In this document: positions 17,466-25,898 of the stretch, piece by piece
Layout: every line of letters starts with the position of its first letter
Numbering within the stretch: position 1 is the stretch's first letter
Assembly (NCBI GenBank): GCA_002686955.1
Contig: NYZA01000108.1
Span: forward strand, 1-64,000
Source: Gemmatimonadota bacterium
GTDB lineage: Bacteria; GCA-2686955
DNA: 64,000 bases
Reading direction: 5' to 3'
Made by a program: the position numbers and the translations under genes
Notes under the pieces: generated by a model
Told to the model about the DNA's origin: nothing
What the model saw: the letters and a program-made list of their open reading frames with translations, nothing else
Databases searched by the model: none

Positions 17466-18899
17466 ATGAGATTCCACAAACACTCCTCCACGGAATTCGG
17501 TGGGATTCGTGCGATCAGCGCTTTCGGCGGTGCAGTCCTGGCTCTGACCCTGCTGGCCGCCGAGCCGTCTACCGCCAACCCCCTGCATGTCGACGGACGC
17601 ACCATCGTCGACGGCGCCGGACGCCAAGTCATCTTGCGCGGAGCAAACGTCAGCGGAGCGACCAAGACCCCGCCCTTCCTGCCACTGACCGAGACCACCT
17701 GGTTCGACAATCTCGAAGCATGGGGCTTCAATCTGGTCCGCCTCCTGATCTCCTGGGAGGCGCTGGAGCCCGATCCCGGTTTCTACCGAACGCGTTATCT
17801 CGACGCGATCGAAGAGCTCGTCGATGGCGCCGCGGATCGTGGACTGTACGTGGTTCTCGATATGCACCAAGATCTGTACGCCCGCCCCTTCAGCGGAGAC
17901 GGCGCTCCCACCTGGGCCATCCCCGCCGATGTCGACTGGAGCTCTTTCGAGCCGAAGTCGATCTGGCCTCTGAACTACGCGACGCCCGAAGTGAACCGTT
18001 GCTTCTCCGCATTCTGGGCCGACGAAGATGGCGTTCAGAGCGCCTATCTCGATGCCTGGAGGCAGGTAGTGGCGCGCGTTGCCGAGCATCCCGCCCTCAT
18101 CGGCTACGATCCGATAAACGAACCCTGGGCCGGCTTCACGGGGGCTCGCACGGCCGATCGAGATCTGTTGCAGCCTTTCTACGACCGTTTCCATGAAGAG
18201 ATTCGCGAGCCGATCGACCCCGACGCCATCCTCTTTCTCGAGCCGAACGGGTGGACAGTCTCCGGCCCCCTGGCGCCTTCTTTTCGTCCCTTCGACTACG
18301 AAAATGTGGTGCTCAATGTGCACTGGTACGACACTGTGCCGATGACTGTCGGTGTCTACACCCCCTTCGGTCGATGGCGTTCGACCCTGAGGTTTCAGAG
18401 GATCGATCGTTGGGGCGAGAGCCTGGGATTGCCGGTTTGGGTCTCGGAGTTCGGCATCGGTTTCGATGTGATCGGGCATGCCGCGTATTTGAACGACCAG
18501 TACGAGTTGCTCGACGCCCATCAGTTTCACTCCGCTCAATGGGAGTACGAACCGGGCTGGGCCGAACGTGGACTTTGGAACGGCGAAGATATGTCGATGC
18601 TGGATGAGAACGACGAGCCGCGTAATCTGGAGCAGATCGTGCGCCCCTTCGCGCGAGCTCTTCCCGGGCGTTTGATCCGTTCGAAGTTCCGCAGATGGAA
18701 TCGGCGTTTTTCGCTGCGCTATCGATCGAATGGCGGTGGAGAGGGCGAAGCCGAGATCTTCATCGCGGCCGAGACTCAGTATCCGAACGGATTCGAGGTT
18801 CAGATTTCCGACGGAACTTGGTCCTACTCGGCCGACGGTCTGCTGCGCCACCGGCCCGCGGAGGGTGTTTTCGAGCACGAAATCGTGGTGCATCGATGA
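17466..18899 (+). CDS. Glycoside hydrolase family 5 protein, endoglycoceramidase-like
   Basis: A 477-residue exported glycosidase. I start at ATG 17466 (MRFHKHSSTEF), followed by a signal peptide (FGGAVLALTLLAAEPSTANP); a GTG at 17412 is an alternative. The (beta/alpha)8 barrel shows RGANVSGATKTPP, WGFNLVRLLISWEALEP, GLYVVLDMHQDLYARPF, the acid/base Glu in GYDPINEPWAGF, NVHWYD, and the nucleophile Glu in VWVSEFGI. The order and the DPINEPW motif resemble endoglycoceramidases and related GH5 enzymes that cut the glycan from glycolipids. A C-terminal beta domain follows. It is divergent from the selenoprotein gene, with 120 bp between starts. Confidence 0.85.
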   Translation: MRFHKHSSTEFGGIRAISAFGGAVLALTLLAAEPSTANPLHVDGRTIVDGAGRQVILRGANVSGATKTPPFLPLTETTWFDNLEAWGFNLVRLLISWEALEPDPGFYRTRYLDAIEELVDGAADRGLYVVLDMHQDLYARPFSGDGAPTWAIPADVDWSSFEPKSIWPLNYATPEVNRCFSAFWADEDGVQSAYLDAWRQVVARVAEHPALIGYDPINEPWAGFTGARTADRDLLQPFYDRFHEEIREPIDPDAILFLEPNGWTVSGPLAPSFRPFDYENVVLNVHWYDTVPMTVGVYTPFGRWRSTLRFQRIDRWGESLGLPVWVSEFGIGFDVIGHAAYLNDQYELLDAHQFHSAQWEYEPGWAERGLWNGEDMSMLDENDEPRNLEQIVRPFARALPGRLIRSKFRRWNRRFSLRYRSNGGGEGEAEIFIAAETQYPNGFEVQISDGTWSYSADGLLRHRPAEGVFEHEIVVHR

Positions 18900-18903
18900 G
18901 CTT

Positions 18904-19350
18904 CTACCTCCGGTGGTAGGGCATCCCCTTCAAGATCGTTGCCGCGCGGTAGAGCTGCTCGAGAAGAACCACCCGGGCGAGCTCATGCGGCAAGGTCATC
19001 GCGGAAAGAGAGAGGCGACGATCGGCCGCCGCCAGCAGCTCCCGAGGCAATCCGGCCGCCCCGCCGATCAGAAAGGCGATGTCGCCGCCCCTGCTCATAT
19101 CTCCGCGCAACTGCTCCGCGAAAGGCTCCGATCGAATCGGATCGCCCGTCTCGTCGAGTGCGATCGATCGCCTGAGGTCTTTCATCCGCCCGACAAGGGT
19201 GTCGATGCTCCTTACCGTCCCCCCCTTGCCTTGCGGGAGCTCTTCGAGGCGAATCGATAGATCCGCCCGGGCCGCGCGCCGCAGGTAGTCGTTCGCGAGC
19301 GCGCGCATCGCGTCGTTGCGAAGCCCTCCGACGGCCCAGACATGCACCAT
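18904..19350 (-). CDS. rlmH: 23S rRNA (pseudouridine1915-N3)-methyltransferase RlmH
   Basis: A 148-residue SPOUT methyltransferase that methylates pseudouridine 1915 in helix 69 of 23S rRNA. The family C-terminus is plain: FLIGGAAGLP (trefoil-knot SAM site), SAMTLPHELARVVLLEQLYRA and a terminal PYHRR. The start ATG at 19350 gives the usual family length (about 155). It begins 8 bp after the nadB stop, so it is probably co-transcribed with it. Confidence 0.92.
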   Translation of the reverse strand: MVHVWAVGGLRNDAMRALANDYLRRAARADLSIRLEELPQGKGGTVRSIDTLVGRMKDLRRSIALDETGDPIRSEPFAEQLRGDMSRGGDIAFLIGGAAGLPRELLAAADRRLSLSAMTLPHELARVVLLEQLYRAATILKGMPYHRR

Positions 19351-19358
19351 TTCTCCGC

Positions 19359-21008
19359 TTACCACCTGGAGCGGGACGGAACCCGCTCCACGATCGCCAC
19401 ATCTCCGCCGGGATCGGGACGCAGTAGGGTGTCGTGCGCAACCTCTTCCGGTCGTGGCCGCTCCCGCAACCAGTGGAGCCCGCGGCTCTCCGGTCGTGCC
19501 AAGGCGGACTGGACGATGAGAAGCCCGGTGGTCACGATCGAGCGCAGCTCGAGCAGATCCTCCGACGGTCGCGACATCGCCGCCAGGCCGTGCACTTCCG
19601 ACGCGGCCTGAGCAAGCCGGTCGGCGGCCCGGGCCAGCCGTGCCCGGGTCCGCACGATGCCCGCGTAGTCCTGCATCAGATCGGCCACCGCCGCTCGGAT
19701 CGTTGCGACCCGCCCAAAGGGTGGGGGATCGCCCCGCGCCATCAACGCCTCGATCGACGTGCGCACCCCCGCGCGCGCCGCGCCATGGTCGACACCTTCG
19801 ACACCGCTCGCCGCGATGGCCGCCCGATGTGCGAAAACGACCGCCTCGAGGAGCGAATTCGACGCCAATCGGTTGGCGCCATGGACACCGGTGCAGGCCA
19901 CCTCCCCGGCCGCGAAGAGCCCGGGCATGGAAGCCGCTCCCTCGTGATCGGTGACGACACCACCGCACGAGTAGTGCGCCGACGGCGCTACCGGAATCGC
20001 CCCTTTCTCGATATCGATTCCGTGTTTCGCGCAGCGTGCATGAATGTGCGGGAAGCGGTCCTCGAAGCGACCCGGGGCGAAGTGGGTTACGTCGAGCAAT
20101 ACGTGTGGGTCGCCTCGTCGTTTCAGCTCCGCATCGATCGCCCGGGCGACGATGTCGCGAGAGGCGAGCTCTCTGCGCTCGTCGTAGCGGTGCATGAACG
20201 CGCGGCCGTCGAGCGTTTTGAGAATCCCGCCTTCTCCCCGCACGGCCTCGGAGATGAGGAAGGAATCGGCCGAGTCCACCGCGAGCGCGGTCGGATGGAA
20301 CTGGATGAACTCCATGTTCGCGATGACCACGCCGGCGCGAAACGCCATAGCCACCCCGTCGCCGGTCGCGATCTCGGGGTTGGTCGTCCGCGGAAAGACC
20401 TGCCCGCAGCCGCCCGTGCTCAGCATCGTCGTGCGGGCCAGCACAACGCCCACCTCGCCCGTTGCCGAGTCGAGAATCAAGGCGCCGCGACAACCATGCC
20501 ATCCATCACCGCCCACGCCGGTGATCAGATCGATCGCCACGTGGTGGTCGGAGAGCTCGATCCGATCGTTCGATTCGCACGCCGCCACGAGCGCACGCTC
20601 GATCTCGGCACCCGTCAGATCCTTTGCATGCGCGATGCGCCGGTGGCTGTGCCCACCCTCAATACCCAGTGCCAGACCCGATCGATCGGCGTCCTTCGTG
20701 AACCCCACCCCCAGAGCGATCAGCTCCGCTATTCGCACCGGCCCCTCTTCGACCATGAGCCGAACGGTCTGCTCGTGGCACAACCCCGCCCCCGCGCGGA
20801 TCGTGTCGTGAACATGCGCCTCCAGGCTGTCGGTCGGATCTAGAACCGCAGCGATCCCACCCTGCGCCCGGTTGGTGCTGCTTTCGTGGTGCTCCTTCTT
20901 GGTCACCACCCGCACCGATCCTCCTCGTCGCGCCACTTCGATCGCGAAGCTAAGCCCGGCGATGCCGCTGCCGATTACGAGATGGTCGACCTCTTCGATT
21001 CGAGGCAT
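19359..21008 (-). CDS. nadB: L-aspartate oxidase
   Basis: A 549-residue flavoprotein that oxidises L-aspartate to iminoaspartate, the first step of de novo NAD synthesis. The FAD motif VIGSGIAGLSFAIEVA is at the N-terminus. The family signatures SSTNRAQGGIAAVLDPTDS and EGGHSHRRIAHAKDLTG follow, then FHPTAL, EAVRGEGG and the substrate-site stretch APSAHYSCGGV near residue 345. The C-terminal helical domain starts near 410. nadA and nadC are not in the window. No stretch suggests transfer. Confidence 0.95.
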   Translation of the reverse strand: MPRIEEVDHLVIGSGIAGLSFAIEVARRGGSVRVVTKKEHHESSTNRAQGGIAAVLDPTDSLEAHVHDTIRAGAGLCHEQTVRLMVEEGPVRIAELIALGVGFTKDADRSGLALGIEGGHSHRRIAHAKDLTGAEIERALVAACESNDRIELSDHHVAIDLITGVGGDGWHGCRGALILDSATGEVGVVLARTTMLSTGGCGQVFPRTTNPEIATGDGVAMAFRAGVVIANMEFIQFHPTALAVDSADSFLISEAVRGEGGILKTLDGRAFMHRYDERRELASRDIVARAIDAELKRRGDPHVLLDVTHFAPGRFEDRFPHIHARCAKHGIDIEKGAIPVAPSAHYSCGGVVTDHEGAASMPGLFAAGEVACTGVHGANRLASNSLLEAVVFAHRAAIAASGVEGVDHGAARAGVRTSIEALMARGDPPPFGRVATIRAAVADLMQDYAGIVRTRARLARAADRLAQAASEVHGLAAMSRPSEDLLELRSIVTTGLLIVQSALARPESRGLHWLRERPRPEEVAHDTLLRPDPGGDVAIVERVPSRSRW

Positions 21009-21070
21009 GAAGGAAACCCCTATGGTGACGGACTATGATACATGAGCCGGAGAGGGGGAAGGGTCCTTGA

Positions 21071-21751
21071 TCACTCTCCGTATATTCTCCTCATATCTGG
21101 TCGTTCGGTGCAGAAATAATGTACCCATATGTAGCAATGCTGAAAAGCCGCGACGATCAGAGCGGACCGGGAGTCGAGTGCGATGGCGATGATCCAGAGG
21201 AAGAGAAACGCAAAAGTGTACATGGCATTCGGAACATAACGGAAGACGCCCCGGCGGACCTTTCCCAATCGGCGGATCTCGGGATCAAAATGGTCTTTTC
21301 CCATCGCTCTCGATACGCCGAAATAGCGGAACACGGAATAGAGCGTATAGATCAATAGCGGGAGCATTGGAAGTGCCAGCGAAACACCGATGCTCGGAGG
21401 CAGGCTGAGAGAACCGCGATCGGTCCAGGCGAGGCAGAAGAGCGTGATCGGGCGAGCGGAGAGGAGTATCAGAAAGTCAGCGGCGTAAACGGGAAAGGCA
21501 TATCTGCCGAGAGGTTGAGAGACACCTTTATAGAGCAACTCGATTCGCCAGACCGCCCAGATGTAGATTTGGTGCACCGCGGGAATCGCAAGGGAGAGCG
21601 CGAACCAACCGCCGGCGCCGATTCCGAGCAATCGAGTGTCGTTGGTCCACGGATGGCCGAAACCCCAGGCCAGTGCCAGCAGCAGGACAAGGAGCATCCA
21701 ATGCGTCGGTTGTCCTTCGAGGAATTCCCGCCGGCGCGAAGTTGTGTTCAT
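21071..21751 (-). CDS. Multi-pass membrane protein, phospholipid/isoprenylcysteine methyltransferase-like
   Basis: A 226-residue protein with about six transmembrane segments (WMLLVLLLALAWGFG, WFALSLAIPAVHQIYIWAV, FLILLSARPITLFCLAW, ALPMLPLLIYTLYSVF). It ends in FQHCYIWVHYFCTERPDMRR. An aromatic-His-Tyr followed by E-R-P-D-M-R-x-x-Y-G at the C-terminus recalls PEMT/ICMT-type membrane methyltransferases, where this end binds SAM. The assignment is by eye and uncertain. It overlaps the lpxK stop (ATGA), so it is translated after lpxK, and a lipid-modifying role would suit that place. Confidence 0.5.
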   Translation of the reverse strand: MNTTSRRREFLEGQPTHWMLLVLLLALAWGFGHPWTNDTRLLGIGAGGWFALSLAIPAVHQIYIWAVWRIELLYKGVSQPLGRYAFPVYAADFLILLSARPITLFCLAWTDRGSLSLPPSIGVSLALPMLPLLIYTLYSVFRYFGVSRAMGKDHFDPEIRRLGKVRRGVFRYVPNAMYTFAFLFLWIIAIALDSRSALIVAAFQHCYIWVHYFCTERPDMRRIYGE

Positions 21752-22848
21752 TGTTTCGCCATGGCGCAAACCCGCTCGATCGCGGTCCACAGGATCGCAC
21801 TGGAGTGTTCGTCCCAAGTCAGTTTCCGCTCGAAGACAAGACATCGGAGCTTCACGGCGGTGGTGTCGATCAGTGGCGCGAGCTTGACCGCGTCTTTCGT
21901 TGTCGCGACAACGCCGCGGGCGCCACGTTGCTGAGCGCGACGCAGGAACGAGTCGAGCTCGCCACGATCGTAGAAGTGGTGATCGCCCTTCCACAGGCGG
22001 GCAACCGGATTTGCGCCGAGGGAACGGATATCTTGCTCGAAGCTCTCCGGTCGGGCGATTGCCGCGACCAGAGCGACCGGCTCGTTCCGCAAAGTGTCGA
22101 TGTCGATCGCTTCGCCACCGCGAAGAGGGCGCAGGCATCCGGGCGAGAATGCGAAGGCGACGTCGGCGTCCGGATCGAATGGGCGACCCGCGGCCCACGG
22201 ATTAGGGGTGGGCGGAGAGACGGATCGCTTCTCTGGCTCGGCGAAGAGACGCAGATCGGCGCGTGCCGCCGCCGCCCAGGGCTCCCGCATCCGTCCGGCG
22301 GGCAGAGGAGCCAGGTCGCCGCGGGACTCGGTATCGGCGTTGGGCATCACCACGAGATCGAGATCGCGGGCCAGGCGCCGGTGCTGGAAGCCGTCGTCGA
22401 GCACCACGATCCGGGCGCCGGTGAGATCGCGCGCGGTCATGGCGGCGGCCACTCGGTCGCTCCCCACGACCACCGCGGCGGCTCCAAGCAGGGCCTGTGC
22501 ACTGGCGATCGCCTCGTCTCCCGCCTCGGCCACCGAAGAGAGAATCCGGTCTCCCTTCGATACGATTCGAACCTTGCGGTCCCCGGCGCCGCCGTAACCT
22601 CGTGAGACGAGAGCGACGTTGTGGCCCCGCGTCGCGATCCGGCGGGTCAGGTCGAGCGCGATCGGCGTCTTGCCCGATCCGCCCGCCATCAGCCCTCCCA
22701 CGGAGACCACCGGGACGCCGACTGACCATTCGCGAAGGGCGCCGATGGCGTGGCCGATAGATCGAACGCGCCACGCGAGCCGCCACGGGAGCGCCCCGGC
22801 ACGAAGCACGCAAGTCCCCGCGCGACTGCCGCGCAGCGATTCCTGCAT
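21748..22848 (-). CDS. lpxK: Tetraacyldisaccharide 4'-kinase
   Basis: A 366-residue inner-membrane kinase that phosphorylates the 4' position of the lipid A disaccharide. The P-loop is VGGLMAGGSGKTP near residue 50, followed by LVSRGYGG. The family's DDGFQHRRLARDLDLVV and GDHHFYDRGEL are present, with TTKDAVKLAP near the end. I start at ATG 22848; a GTG at 22875, overlapping the lpxB stop, is also possible. It lies directly downstream of lpxB, as in other lipid A clusters. Confidence 0.92.
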   Translation of the reverse strand: MQESLRGSRAGTCVLRAGALPWRLAWRVRSIGHAIGALREWSVGVPVVSVGGLMAGGSGKTPIALDLTRRIATRGHNVALVSRGYGGAGDRKVRIVSKGDRILSSVAEAGDEAIASAQALLGAAAVVVGSDRVAAAMTARDLTGARIVVLDDGFQHRRLARDLDLVVMPNADTESRGDLAPLPAGRMREPWAAAARADLRLFAEPEKRSVSPPTPNPWAAGRPFDPDADVAFAFSPGCLRPLRGGEAIDIDTLRNEPVALVAAIARPESFEQDIRSLGANPVARLWKGDHHFYDRGELDSFLRRAQQRGARGVVATTKDAVKLAPLIDTTAVKLRCLVFERKLTWDEHSSAILWTAIERVCAMAKQ

Positions 22849-22867
22849 CCCGGCAAGGTCGCTACGC

Positions 22868-24028
22868 CTATTCACGCCGCACTGCCCGATCGAGCTGCTC
22901 GATGATGAGCTCTGCGGTTCGGCGGGCGGCGCCCGGGCGGCCGAGGCGTTCACGCACCCGCGAGAGCTCGCCGCGCATGCGCTCCCTTTCCGGCCGAGAA
23001 TCGAGCAGTTTGCCCAGCTCGGCGGCGATCCTGGTGGGGGTCGCAGCGCGCTGCAGCAGCTCGGGGACGATCGTCTTCCCGGCGATGATATTCGGAAGTC
23101 CGAGGTGATCGAGGCGAACGACCGCCTTGCCGACCGCCCAGGTCAGTGGGGAGACGCGGTACACCAAGACATGGGGGATGCCCGCGAGAGCCGCCTGAAG
23201 GGTCGCCGTGCCCGAAGCGATGATGGCGGCGTCGGCGTGGGCGAAAACGGCGTCGGAGCGGCCTTCCAGAACAATGACCGGCGCGCGGCAGCGGGCCACT
23301 TCGGTGGCGACTCGGACCGAATCGACTCCGGGTGCGCGCGGCAAGACGAAGCGCAGATCGGGACGCGTGCGGATCAGCTCTTCGGCTGCCATGAGCATCG
23401 GCCGGAGCAGCCGCCGGATCTCCTGGTCACGGCTTCCCGGCAGGAGTCCGACGATTCGTTCGTCCCTTTCGGCATCGCAGAGGCGCGCCAATTCGGGGCG
23501 GGGCAGCGCCTCTGCCGGCTCGTCGAGCAGGGGATGACCCATCCAACGGGCGTCCACGCCGGCATCGCGCCAGAGCTTCTCCTCGAAGTTGAAAATCACC
23601 GCCAGGCGGCCGATCGAGCCACGGACCTTTCCGATCCGCCCCTTTCCCCACGCCCACACTTTTGGGGCGATGTAGTGCAGAGTGGGGACTCCGGCGCGGG
23701 CGGCCTTTCGAGCCAAGCGCAGATTGAAGCCCGGGTAGTCGACCGTGACACACAGATCGATGCCGCCTCCCTCTAGCTCGGCGGCGAGTTTTCGCATCGC
23801 CCGGCGCAGGGCCGGCAGATGCCGTGCCACCTCGACCAGCCCGACGACGGCGAGCTCTTCGGCAGGGAAGATCGCCTCTACCCCGGCGGCGACCATTCGC
23901 CGCCCCGCCACACCGACAAAGCGGATATCGGGACGGATTTCGCGGGCGGCGGCCACGACCCGCGCGGCGTGCTCGTCACCGGAAACCTCCCCGGCGCTGA
24001 TCAGAACGGTCGGAGCAGTGGAGCCCAT
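22868..24028 (-). CDS. lpxB: Lipid-A-disaccharide synthase
   Basis: A 386-residue GT19 glycosyltransferase that joins UDP-diacylglucosamine and lipid X to form the lipid A disaccharide. Typical blocks: ISAGEVSGDEHAARVV at the start, MAAGVEAIFP, TVDYPGFNLRLARKA, YIAPKVWAWGKGR, GLLPGSRDQEI and IASGTATLQAALAGIPHVLVYR. Its length is normal. With lpxK it shows that the organism makes LPS-type lipid A. The divergent DsrE-like gene starts 42 bp away. Confidence 0.95.
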   Translation of the reverse strand: MGSTAPTVLISAGEVSGDEHAARVVAAAREIRPDIRFVGVAGRRMVAAGVEAIFPAEELAVVGLVEVARHLPALRRAMRKLAAELEGGGIDLCVTVDYPGFNLRLARKAARAGVPTLHYIAPKVWAWGKGRIGKVRGSIGRLAVIFNFEEKLWRDAGVDARWMGHPLLDEPAEALPRPELARLCDAERDERIVGLLPGSRDQEIRRLLRPMLMAAEELIRTRPDLRFVLPRAPGVDSVRVATEVARCRAPVIVLEGRSDAVFAHADAAIIASGTATLQAALAGIPHVLVYRVSPLTWAVGKAVVRLDHLGLPNIIAGKTIVPELLQRAATPTRIAAELGKLLDSRPERERMRGELSRVRERLGRPGAARRTAELIIEQLDRAVRRE

Positions 24029-24070
24029 CTGGCTGGCAGGCTAGCACGGCATTCAAGGTAAGCTCCGCGG

Positions 24071-24424
24071 ATGGCGTCGATGCTTCTTCTGCTCGTGGCG
24101 AACCCTGAGAGCGACGGCGCACGCTGTGAAGCGGGTTTGCTCCTGGCGCTGAACACAAGACGAACCGATATCCTGAACGAAGTGCGGGTGATGCTCTACG
24201 GGAGCGGGGTGCGGATCCTGGACGCGGAGATCGATGAGCAAGACCGATTCGGCGACCTGCTCCGACGGCTCGTGGATGAAGGAGTCGAAGTGGTCGCTTG
24301 CACCGGCAGTCTGCTGGAGCACGGAATGGGACGCGCGGCCCGAAGTGCGGGAATCGCGCCGGCGGGAGCGCAGGTATATCTGCCGGCCAGAATCTCCGAA
24401 GGGTTCTCGATCGTGACCTTCTGA
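24071..24424 (+). CDS. DsrE-like protein
   Basis: A 117-residue alpha/beta protein. The middle and end match the DsrE/DsrF-like fold: VRVMLYGSGVRILDAEID, a helix, GVEVVACTGSLLEHGMG (a Cys at the place of the family's conserved Cys), then GFSIVTF as the last strand. DsrE-like proteins pass sulfur between carriers, or serve as small regulatory proteins. There is no Dsr system here; the only other sulfur-relay gene is the TusA-type protein at 5160. It may start at 24071 or at the ATG 9 bases further on. Confidence 0.7.
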   Translation: MASMLLLLVANPESDGARCEAGLLLALNTRRTDILNEVRVMLYGSGVRILDAEIDEQDRFGDLLRRLVDEGVEVVACTGSLLEHGMGRAARSAGIAPAGAQVYLPARISEGFSIVTF

Positions 24425-24509
24425 TGTGAGTGTGATGCGCAAACCGGCCCCGGCGTCGGGATCAGGCGTCGCGGTCGCGGAATCCCACGGGTAGCGACCC
24501 CCGCGCCAT

Positions 24510-24567
24510 CTCGACAAAGTTGTCGAGAGACGCATTCTTGGTCGAAAAGCTCGACATAATCGTCGAG
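24510..24567. promoter_or_regulatory. Pair of palindromic operator-like sites
   Basis: Two 18-bp inverted repeats share the half-site CTCGAC/GTCGAG: CTCGACAAAGTTGTCGAG (24510-24527) and CTCGACATAATCGTCGAG (24550-24567). Their centres are 40 bp apart, close to four helical turns. They lie in the 305-bp gap between the DsrE-like gene and the Cys-rich peptide gene, about 160-220 bp upstream of the latter's start. A dimeric repressor or activator could bind both on one DNA face. I see nothing else in the gap. Confidence 0.55.
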
Positions 24568-24729
24568 TTTCTTCCTTTGGAGAGGGCCCGATTGCAACTG
24601 ATCGTCGCCGTAACCCATTGTAATAAAACAGAGTATCCGACATGCACGGGATCTGGCACAAGCGATGCAGTGAAGCGCCCCATGCGGCCGGCGGGTGGTC
24701 CGTCGCCGACAATTCGGGAGATCCCCATC

Positions 24730-24957
24730 ATGAAGTATCTCAGCAAGCTGCCCCTGGCTCTCGGCGCCGCCGCTCTCATGGCTGGCGCCCTTCAGCTCTC
24801 ACTTCCCGCCGTCGCCTCCGCCGGTGATTGCGAGGATCGGTGTGCTCATTGGGCGCGCCAGCGGTTCGAGCGCTGTGTCAACGCCGGTCACGACCGCGAG
24901 CGCTGTGCCCATTGGGCGCGCGACCAGTACCGCCGCTGTGTCCGGGAGCATTGCTAG
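24730..24957 (+). CDS. Small secreted Cys-rich protein with duplicated motif
   Basis: A 75-residue protein with GGGAG six bases before its ATG. A signal peptide (LPLALGAAALMAGALQ ... AVASA) leaves a mature chain of about 43 residues with six Cys. The mature chain is an internal duplication: CEDRCAHWARQRFERC and ERCAHWARDQYRRC share the core RCAHWARxxxxRC. Paired Cys spaced this way suggest a helical hairpin held by disulfides. I do not recognise the family. The paired palindromes upstream suggest regulated expression, and the TlpA-like oxidoreductase gene 73 bp downstream could form or reduce its disulfides. Confidence 0.7.
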   Translation: MKYLSKLPLALGAAALMAGALQLSLPAVASAGDCEDRCAHWARQRFERCVNAGHDRERCAHWARDQYRRCVREHC

Positions 24958-25030
24958 CAGCTCCGACGATCCGCCGCGCTCTCCCCCTCCAGGCGCGGTG
25001 GATTTCGGTACCCTCGACCGAGGTTGACCG

Positions 25031-25615
25031 ATGCCACGAGCCATCGTTCTGATTTCACTCTTTCTCGTCGGCCTCTCGGTCGAAGTCGCCTTCCTGGTGC
25101 GCCAGGGTCGCGCCCTCCGGGGCGATCTGGACCGCGCACTCCAGATGCTGCACGCGACCCAAGAGGAGCTCGCGAAAGCCCGCGCCAACACCTCACTCTC
25201 AGGGATCGCCGCGGAGCCCTTCCAACTCATGACGACCGAAGGCGACTCGATCGAACTCGGCGCGGGCCCCTCATTCGTAGTCTTCTTCTCGACCACCTGC
25301 CCGGCGTGCAACGAAGACGCACCGATCTGGGGTGACCTCTACCGCGACTACTCCGATGCCGGCGTCCGCTTCGTCGGTGTCTGCGTAAAGGCAGAGGACG
25401 AATCCGCGCAAGCCTTCGCCGACAGATGGGAAGTCGACTTCCCCGTCGCCTACACCGACGATCCCCGCGTATCTCTGGCCTACCGCGCCGACTACCTGCC
25501 CAGGCGAATCCTGATCGACGCCGACGGCCTCATCGCCTGGTCCGATCGGGCCGATGCCCCCCTCGGCGTCGAAGGCGAGGCGGAAGTCCGCGAAGCGCTG
25601 GAAGGGTTGTTGTAG
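25031..25615 (+). CDS. TlpA/ResA-like thioredoxin-fold protein
   Basis: A 194-residue protein with an N-terminal signal anchor (IVLISLFLVGLSVEVAFLV), a short coiled segment (DRALQMLHATQEELAKA), then a redoxin fold. The redox motif is FFSTTCPACNEDAPIW (CPAC) near residue 94. VGVCVKAEDESAQAFADRW, YRADYLPRRILIDADGLI and the cis-Pro in LPRR fit TlpA/ResA proteins. These are membrane-anchored thiol-disulfide oxidoreductases facing the periplasm. A plausible partner is the Cys-rich peptide encoded just upstream. Confidence 0.87.
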   Translation: MPRAIVLISLFLVGLSVEVAFLVRQGRALRGDLDRALQMLHATQEELAKARANTSLSGIAAEPFQLMTTEGDSIELGAGPSFVVFFSTTCPACNEDAPIWGDLYRDYSDAGVRFVGVCVKAEDESAQAFADRWEVDFPVAYTDDPRVSLAYRADYLPRRILIDADGLIAWSDRADAPLGVEGEAEVREALEGLL

Positions 25616-25716
25616 AAACACACCCCATCTCGGTCGAGGCGTAGATGGATCGTGCCGGCCAGCGCCGGTCCGGCGACGAACGCCGCGGCGGTCGATAGGG
25701 AAGGAATCCTTCCCAT
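25492..25716 (-). CDS. Possible small exported protein or gene remnant
   Basis: An ATG at 25716 has a near-perfect ribosome site, AGGAGG six bases upstream, and opens a signal-peptide-like stretch (MGRIPSLSTAAAFVAGPALA). After about 40 residues the frame runs antisense to the end of the thioredoxin gene and becomes low-complexity. The first part looks like the true 5' end of a gene whose remainder is lost. It is unlikely to be a complete functional gene. Confidence 0.25.
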   Translation of the reverse strand: MGRIPSLSTAAAFVAGPALAGTIHLRLDRDGVCFYNNPSSASRTSASPSTPRGASARSDQAMRPSASIRIRLGR

Positions 25717-25898
25717 GGTCGTCCTCCTGTTTACTCGCAGTCTAACAACCCCCGGAGCAATCATCGACCCCCCAAGGGTCCCCGGCTGACCCCGAGAGCC
25801 GACCGCGCCGGCACGATCGACGGAGGTCAACACGGTATGAGTCAAAGAGTTGTGGGACGGCGATATGCGCAGGCACATCTCATGCACTCCACCAGGCC

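Noticed and set aside
18904-20502. Long upstream extension of the rlmH frame
   Set aside because: The extra sequence is arginine-rich shadow of nadB. RlmH has its normal length from the ATG at 19350.
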